Below, in pieces: positions 57,957-64,000 of a DNA stretch of 64,000 nucleotides (the stretch's first letter is position 1; the number at the start of each line of letters is the position of its first letter). The stretch lies in assembly GCA_023375675.1 (NCBI GenBank), contig JALQBC010000004.1:1240001-1304000 (forward strand). Reading direction: 5' to 3'. A program made the position numbers and the translations under genes. The stretch is from Cytospora piceicola (lineage: Eukaryota; Ascomycota; Sordariomycetes; Diaporthales; Cytosporaceae). Below the pieces are notes generated by a model. That model was not told where the DNA came from. It searched no databases and saw nothing but the letters and a program-made list of their open reading frames with translations.

Positions 57957-58876
57957 CTGTAAAGAGTGTGGGGGGTGAGGGGGGGGGGGGGGCGAAAGCC
58001 TACTAGGAATTGAGGCCGCACTGGAATATCGTAAGTTATATCATTAGAAGAATTTCGAAATCCAAGGTTACATGTGATGGTTAGAGGACGAGATACGTAC
58101 TTGAAAGATGGAGGAGAGTTCGAGAGCTGGAGTTAGCGAGAAGCCCTCAGCCTCTCCATGCTGGGGATACATCAATAGAATCGAAGAGGCCCCATATTGC
58201 TCATCAGGAGTTGCTACGAGTCACAAGGTCAGTATTGTTTCGGTTGTCAATCTTCTGAAAGCCATGACAACGTGGAAGTGCTCCAGCGTTTTCAGGTGTA
58301 TCTAATAAACTTTAAATAGCGAGAGGGTTTATATCTGCCTGGAAGACACGTAAAGAAAAAAAAATATTGTTTCGTAGTATGCAGCATATATCTACTAAAT
58401 ATGCGAAGAGTTATGGACAATAAGTAACAGCTAAGTTGCCCTTTTATATACTGCATAAGGGTTTGAAGTTTTGGAAATTACAAATATACCGAGTCCTGGC
58501 GATCCTCCTATGCCCAAGGGTCCCTAGAACTTCAATAACAGCAAAAAGAATAGGATAGGGAAGAATGAGAAAAATGTCGCTAAGCTTTCCGTCCTCAGGC
58601 TGTTGACCTAGCTCGAGAAGCAAACATATCCACTTCATGCTGTCACCAAGTGCGGTACAATGTCTGCATGGTAGGTACATGTAAATACCCTAGGGTAGTA
58701 TTCATTTAATTCTTGTACAGGGGCAGTCCATCCCCCCCCCCCCAAAATCTAGCACATGGCGCAAGTCTTTCAGCGCTTTGATTCCTTCCCTCTCCAAATC
58801 ACTCTAAGAATCGCAAACATGTCTTATGAGTCATCGGAACCAACCCTCTCGTTCTGTTCCATCTTGGACGATATGC
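57957..58876. other. AT-rich spacer between two transporter relics
   Basis: A 14-base G run at about 57979-57992 and a 12-base C run near 58731. No recognisable exons of either transporter. Confidence 0.5.
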
Positions 58877-61429
58877 TCAAGCCGAAGCAAAGCGACTATT
58901 CTCCCCGAATTTCCTCCCGTATCTAATAGCACACAATTTACTCAGCCAAACGGAGACTCACACATACACACACCTACCTGAACAGGGGAGGATGGCAAGA
59001 GAAAAAGGAAGAGAGGAAAGAAAAAGGAAAGCACGTACCTGAGAAAGATATATGGAAATGGCATCATAGCTAGAGTGAGGAACGCGAGGAGACTACCAAA
59101 CCAATGAGTAAATTTTCGTCGTGAATAAATAAAAAGTAGACTCAAGTAATGCTATCTCGTACCTAGTTGCCCAGTGGTCGCCGAGTTTGTCTGGGAATCA
59201 ATATTGATGGTCAGTTGGTTGGCTGGTAGGAGGTAGAGGGAGCAGAGTGGTTCTTACGGTACATCTGGATGCCGAAGAGGGGGAATATTGCCAGCAACAT
59301 ATTAGCATAATCCATGTTGATTCTATTTTGGGGCGAGTGGGGTTTACCTCCGAAACTGCATCCGAGGAATGTGTTCGCGGCGAGGGCGCTGGCTGCGTAG
59401 AGGGGATAGGCGTCGACTATGAAAGTGAAGATACCGGTGAAGACGAGGAAACATCTGTGGAGGTTTCAGGCGGTTAGCTATGGTACCCCTTGTTGGGTGG
59501 TAAGATGATGGGAACGTGAAGTGATCATATAGCGTGTGAAGTTTGGTTGAAGGGCGAAGCATTGGGCGCAAGCTTGGAAGTTGATTTTGTGGTCTCGTAT
59601 GAGGGAAGTGCTTCAAGTGTTTTGGTCTCAAGTCAAAACATGATCCCGAACAGACTCTTTGCGCCATTCCGGCATAGAAAGTCGCGCTTGGAGGGGTTGT
59701 CATAATTCCAGTTGAGCGTAGAAACATGAGTTCACTTTACCCATACCGAATAAGCCTGATCCGATAATAGGAACTATCCAATGCACGCTGGGAAAACATG
59801 TCCAGGCGAACGAACATACTTATACAAGCCTAGGTACGAGAATCGATCCTGCAATCTATGCCCAGCACGCGAAGTTAGCAAGGCTACTGAGCCAGGAATA
59901 TCCCAGGAAATGGACGAAATCTGTTTCCTCCAGCGGTCCAGATAACAAGTGACATCTGGATTTACTTACTTACAGCGGGTGACAACCGGTACTCCGGCTC
60001 AGAGCCACCAATATCTCCTGTAGCTGCCTCTCTCTGCTTGATCAATCGCACATAGATCCTATGCACGATCGGATCACACGCAGCACCGCAGAGCATTCCC
60101 ACAAAGAGGCCTAAGAAAGCCAAGCCTAGTTGCCAGAGGCTGAACCCATAGTTTCCTTCAAACACGATTCCGAAAGCCCCAAAGAATAGGTACACAATCC
60201 CGAGGATGAGCGCAGAGAGTATGCAAAGGTTCAAGCACATGGGCTCGAAGATCAAGAGCTCAAAGGGCTTTCTCGTCGCGATGGCGATCGTCCTCGGGAT
60301 CGATTCGTTCATCTTCTCGATCGGCGCGATCCATCTGTCATCCCCAGTGTCGTTGCGGAGTTTCCGGGCTTTGCTCCGGAGCAGAACGGGGTGGTACGTC
60401 TCCGGGACCAGAAGAGCAAGCAAGGCCAGATCGATTGCGGACCAGATGATCAAAACGTAGAACGTCCATCGCCATGAGGTATATTGGTTGATAAGCCCCC
60501 CAATCAAAGGGCCGACCGTAGGGACCGACAAATCCCGTTGCTGTGAACATCACCATGGGAGTTTGGATTTGTTCGCGGTTGAACAGATCTTCTACCCTGC
60601 CTCCCGCAACGGCCATGAAGGCGCTTCCGGAAAGACCGCATAGAAATCTTCCAACCAGCATGGTTGCGATATTCTTTGATGCTGCTTCGGGAATCAGCCA
60701 AATCAAGAAGAAGGTGAAGGACACTAAATAGATCGGACGGCGACCATAGAATTCGCTGGAAGTGACAAGTGAGTCAGGAAGTCCACCTAAGAGTTGGGAA
60801 GGAAGGCTCACGATAAGGGTCCTAAGAACATTGGACCGATTGCTAGTTCTATTATATAAAGTGACAATCCGACTGTTGCTACGAGGTTGGAAACCCCAAA
60901 TTCTTGTGTGATCTGACCGAATGTGCTCGTATACACCGAGGAGGTGGAAGTTCTAGCAGGCTGTCAGTTTGGGTACGTATGGTTCCCACTGTCATGATGT
61001 AGGGCTTGTGTAGCTAACATTATGATATCTCTCTTGACGCATGTAAAGAGCCATCGAAAAGTCAACATGTTAAAGTAACAATGTGGTTGAGACATTGACA
61101 CGTAGAGGTTTGGGAAATGAAGATTGCTGTGACCTACACACAAAGAGCGCTCACGCTCACGACGAGGAATATCAGCCACTTCCGGGCATACGATAAGCCC
61201 CTCGTATTTATAGGGTCGGCATCTCCTTCATCGCAATGTACTTCGAAGGAGTTGTTTCCGATGGCAGCGCCTCTCTCAGCATCAATAACGATGTCTGCTG
61301 TTGCGGTGAGGATGGGGCGAGGCGTGGATTCCTTTGTGCTCTGGGTAGGTGGTGCTTCAGTATCGGTGTTACCAAACAACGTCTTCTGACTATTATCTGA
61401 GACGGAGTGATCTCGACCCCGTCGGCCAT
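58877..61429 (-). pseudogene. MFS drug/polyamine-type transporter gene with several lesions
   Basis: On the minus strand eight family-consistent exons can be traced: about 61138-61429, 60812-60952, 59970-60755, 59741-59848, 59258-59454, 59163-59190, 59039-59092 and 58877-58922. They give the order of a 12-helix DHA1-type exporter: ARKWLIFLVVSVSALCVTST (across a junction), GPLSEFYGRRPIYL (motif A), [110 protein letters not shown] and RYGRKFGENSRFASA. Breaks: the ATG at 61427 is in a different frame from the rest of exon 1, a one-base frameshift sits near 60520 (FTATGFVG | VGPLIGG), TAA occurs at 59820-59822, and the junction into 59454 is out of phase. A functional protein is unlikely unless several of these are sequencing errors. 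Confidence 0.8.
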
Positions 61430-62182
61430 TCTGGATGTATAATCACGGGGGTTTGGAGACGAAGCTGGCTGGAATGAAAAGTTGCTGTGTAATGGGTGGG
61501 ATTAAAGCAGGAGATGGAGGAGTTGAAGGTTCATGAGAATGATGGTGGCCACTTTACTCTAATATTCATTGCGAAGTGAACATATTTCAGCTTATAATAT
61601 CAGCCTGTCGGACTTTGCTATTAAGTCCTGAATGATGCGATGTATGTTCACACAAAGGCAAACAGAAGGCATGGCCATATGTAGAAAGCACGGACCACCA
61701 CCAGAACTTCGTTTACGTCCCTAGGTACTAGTTACTGCTTATTGACGAAAGTCCTCTCGGGCTCGGTTAAGTCCATAGATATCGGGCTTACCGTGGCAGC
61801 CGTTCAATGTTGGATTCCGTATTTCCCATTTTCTCAAATAAGAGGCATACATGCCCCAAGGCTGAGGGGCGATTATATCAGAGGACCAATTCAAAAAGAG
61901 TCTGGGGCTACAACTATGCATACCTAAGTACATTAGCATTGACAAACAGATACACCAGTTTGCGTTCTCAGCGCGCACAGAATTCGCAGCTACAGTATCG
62001 ACACCCTATATAACATATCCCTATATAGCATAAGCCCTTGATGTAAAATATATATCTAGTGAATGGATTAATATATATATATATATATAACCCCTTACCC
62101 TTATATAGCATATGACCCATATATAGAATACATTCCTCTTGGATGGGCCGTATGTTATATAAAGGGTCACCATTATACAAGC
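61430..62182. other. AT-rich spacer with degenerate TATATAGGG repeats
   Basis: No gene recognised. From about 61995 to 62165 copies of a TATATAGGG/TATATAAGG-like unit recur on the minus strand, with a (TA)n run at about 62070-62088. Confidence 0.5.
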
Positions 62183-62353
62183 GGTTTCGACGGTTTAGAG
62201 CTGTATGCGACATGTGCACTTGGCAACGAGGACTCGCAGATGTGGTATCGCGAGAAGTTGACGCAGTTGGTACAATCGAAGGAGAGGTGGGACCCGAAGG
62301 ATTTGTTTGCATCTGGGGGAAGGCTCAGGAATCCCGTGCCGGTTCGTTTGTGA
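62183..62353 (+). pseudogene. C-terminal scrap of a berberine-bridge-type FAD oxidase
   Basis: The frame GGFDGLELYATCALGN, then EDSQMWYREKLTQLVQSKER, then WDPKDLFASGG ends with TGA at 62351-62353. The WYREKL...K.RWDPKDLF pattern is the BBE (berberine bridge enzyme-like) domain at the C-terminus of FAD-linked oxidases, which oxidise alkaloids, polyketides or sugars with a covalently bound flavin. The FAD-binding domain and its His/Cys attachment sites are absent from the AT-rich sequence upstream, so only the last 57 codons survive. An acceptor-like TACAAG precedes the segment, so it may have been the last exon. Family call from pattern memory only. Confidence 0.55.
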
Positions 62354-63090
62354 GATGCTCTGGGACTGGTGATTCGATCAAGGCGGGAGCTGGAGGAATA
62401 GGGTTGAGTGCACATGTGGACGAGATGATTCATTGTGTCGATCTTGAACTTCCATTTGTATAGTTTCCATCAATCTTGTCTTGACATTATTATGTTAGAT
62501 AGAACCATTTCCCCTACCACATAACAGAGAGACTTATGCATATTCACAAACCCTGCAAACTAAAGATTAGTAGTTATGAGCCAGTGTCGCAGATTTGGCG
62601 AAGCGCAGTTTTAAGCATACAGGTAGAAATTGTTGCGCTTATTTCAATATAAGTGTTGAAAAGCGTCTGGTTGACTTGGATGCATTTTACTAAGGCTGTA
62701 CGCATGTAATTAGCGGGTTACTCGGTGCAATCTTAGATGCAATGTTTAACCAATGTAACTTTCTTATCAAAAGTCTACTTGATTTCTAATTTACGCTCAG
62801 CGTATTCCCAAATTGCCAACATGTTCCAGGCCCAAATCGTCCCTAATCAAAGTTCAAGTTCATTTCAAACTCAATCAATTCAGCTACGAGTTCGAGCACG
62901 CGAAAGTCAACATTGGAAAACATGTGAGGAAAGCGATTTCAGTTTGTAACATTAGCTAACTGAACGTATATTCCCGTCATAAATCACCAGTTACAAACCC
63001 TAGGCAGCAGGCAAGCAAAGAAAGCCAAAACCGCCGATTCTAGATACCTTCAGCCTTCTTCGAGGTGCAAAGTGCTCAACACCTATTACC
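62354..63090. other. AT-rich spacer
   Basis: No recognisable coding sequence, RNA gene or repeat. Confidence 0.5.
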
Positions 63091-63873
63091 TCACAAATGG
63101 TCATCAATTCCCAAGACCCGCATCTTGAGCAGATCTTCAGAGATAATGCGCTCGCGGTGTGTCTCAAGCTCTTCCATATCCCACTGTGCGTTGATGAAGC
63201 GGCCACTGAGGTATTCGGCGCGGGGAAGGGTGAGGTAGAGGGCTGTGGCGGCGGGAAGAGCAGCCGAATGAAAAAGGTTAGTTGTATTCCTCTAGTGCGA
63301 GTGTGGTGAAGAGCGGGACTCACGGGTGTCCTTAAAGTTCTTGCGAAGCCACTCGGGCGCGGCTTCGGCGACTTTAGTGCCTGAGACACCGCCCGGGTGG
63401 AAGGCGATGGCAACGACGCCTTGAGAACCATGCTCTATTTTGTTGTTAGATAGACGCTAAAAACCTTGGAAACGTGGGGCTCTCATCGCGGGGAGTAAAT
63501 CGAGTTCAATAGCGACCAGATAAGATCTATATACCTTTATCAATGAACTCGGTGAGTCTGGTTAGGTAGCATTTATTGCTAACTTTAGACTCCTCGAGGG
63601 CCTTAACATCTCTGCCGGCGAGGACAACGGAAGTCGCTCCTGCACGGGCAAAATGGACGGCGGTATGCTAATACATGTCAGCGACTTAGTCAGATACAAG
63701 AGAAGGGGTTGACGAAATGAGCTATTCGATAAGTGAGTTCGTACTTCTCCAATGCTAGACCCAGCTCCCGTAACAAGAACAGCCTTTCCTACAGCCGCAT
63801 CCTTAGTGCCAGAAGTCGGTGAAATGAAGTCATAGACATCATGTCTCGTTGGCTTAATTAGAAGAGGGTTCAT
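63091..63873 (-). pseudogene. Short-chain dehydrogenase with internal deletion of the catalytic region
   Basis: Exons 63745-63873, 63535-63667, 63324-63434 and 63091-63242 (minus strand) join in frame through introns of 77, 100 and 81 bp to 174 residues; the last acceptor is the least certain. The N-terminal Rossmann part is sound: AVLVTGAGSSIGE|HTAVHFARAG, ATSVVLAGRDVKALEE. The C-terminal part is too: TRLTEFIDKEHGSQGVVAIA, FHPGGVSGTKVAEAAPEWL, LPRAEYLSGRF, QWDMEELETH. Between GRDVKALEE and SK...LTRLTEF about 110 residues normally present are missing, including the NNAG segment, the catalytic Ser and the Tyr of YxxxK. Usual SDRs have 250-300 residues. The deletion is in frame and within an exon, so the gene may still be spliced, but it should not act as an SDR. 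Confidence 0.7.
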
Positions 63874-64000
63874 GATGTGATGAGTAGGCGATAAATGGAA
63901 TGGAGGAGGTGATGGAGAAAGGACTTAATTTGATGGATGGGAAATGAGAAGGATGTAAGACTCAGGAAAGTTAACTCAGTAAATAAAAGTGCGGTGCTGA
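63874..64000. other. 5' flank of the SDR relic
   Basis: AT-rich sequence up to the window edge; no feature recognised. Confidence 0.4.

Overview
The window is nuclear DNA of a filamentous ascomycete (Pezizomycotina, most likely a Sordariomycete). Genes are split by short introns (about 50-150 bp) with GTA/GTG donors, CTAAC/CTGAC-like branch sites and CAG/TAG acceptors. The families include fungus-typical ones: Clr5-domain protein, TeaR-like prenylated polarity protein, ARE-type sterol acyltransferase and CorA-like membrane protein. Exon structures below were assembled by hand from reading frame, splice signals and family knowledge; no similarity search was run.

Layout. 1-374 is the 3' end of an unrecognised gene. 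1686-3126 is an Old Yellow Enzyme-type flavin oxidoreductase and 5057-7089 a Clr5-domain protein. From 7.9 to 16.9 kb the sequence is patchy and AT-richer. It holds a remnant of a DUF7704-like membrane protein, a small ORF, two related membrane-anchored J-domain proteins (10443-11249 and 15125-15835), a CorA-like gene with a broken 5' part between them, and a 252-bp MITE with perfect 38-bp inverted repeats. Conserved housekeeping genes follow: sterol O-acyltransferase (17842-19717), a soluble J-domain protein with a long charged helix (21131-22879), a calcineurin-like phosphoesterase with a GC-AG intron (31401-32637), an F-box protein (33608-35359), a TeaR-like CaaX protein (37302-39083) and the DNA primase large subunit (40887-42558). 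Two blocks hold no recognisable gene, 22.9-31.4 kb and 42.6-50.2 kb; a small zinc-ribbon protein sits at 50252-50533.

The right end (57.5-63.9 kb) is a cluster of broken metabolic genes: a monocarboxylate-type MFS relic with in-frame stops, a drug/polyamine-type MFS gene with a frameshift and a stop, the C-terminal scrap of a berberine-bridge-type FAD oxidase, and a short-chain dehydrogenase lacking its catalytic middle. Two transporters, a flavin oxidase and an SDR side by side is what a decayed secondary-metabolite or catabolic cluster would leave.

A short palindromic motif, TACCTAGGTA with GGTA/TACC extensions, recurs in most intergenic spaces and forms clusters at 16.4, 17.3-17.5, 25.9-26.1, 26.6, 36.5-36.6 and 52.9 kb. 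I saw no bacterial-type features, no CRISPR array, and no tRNA or rRNA gene that I could support.
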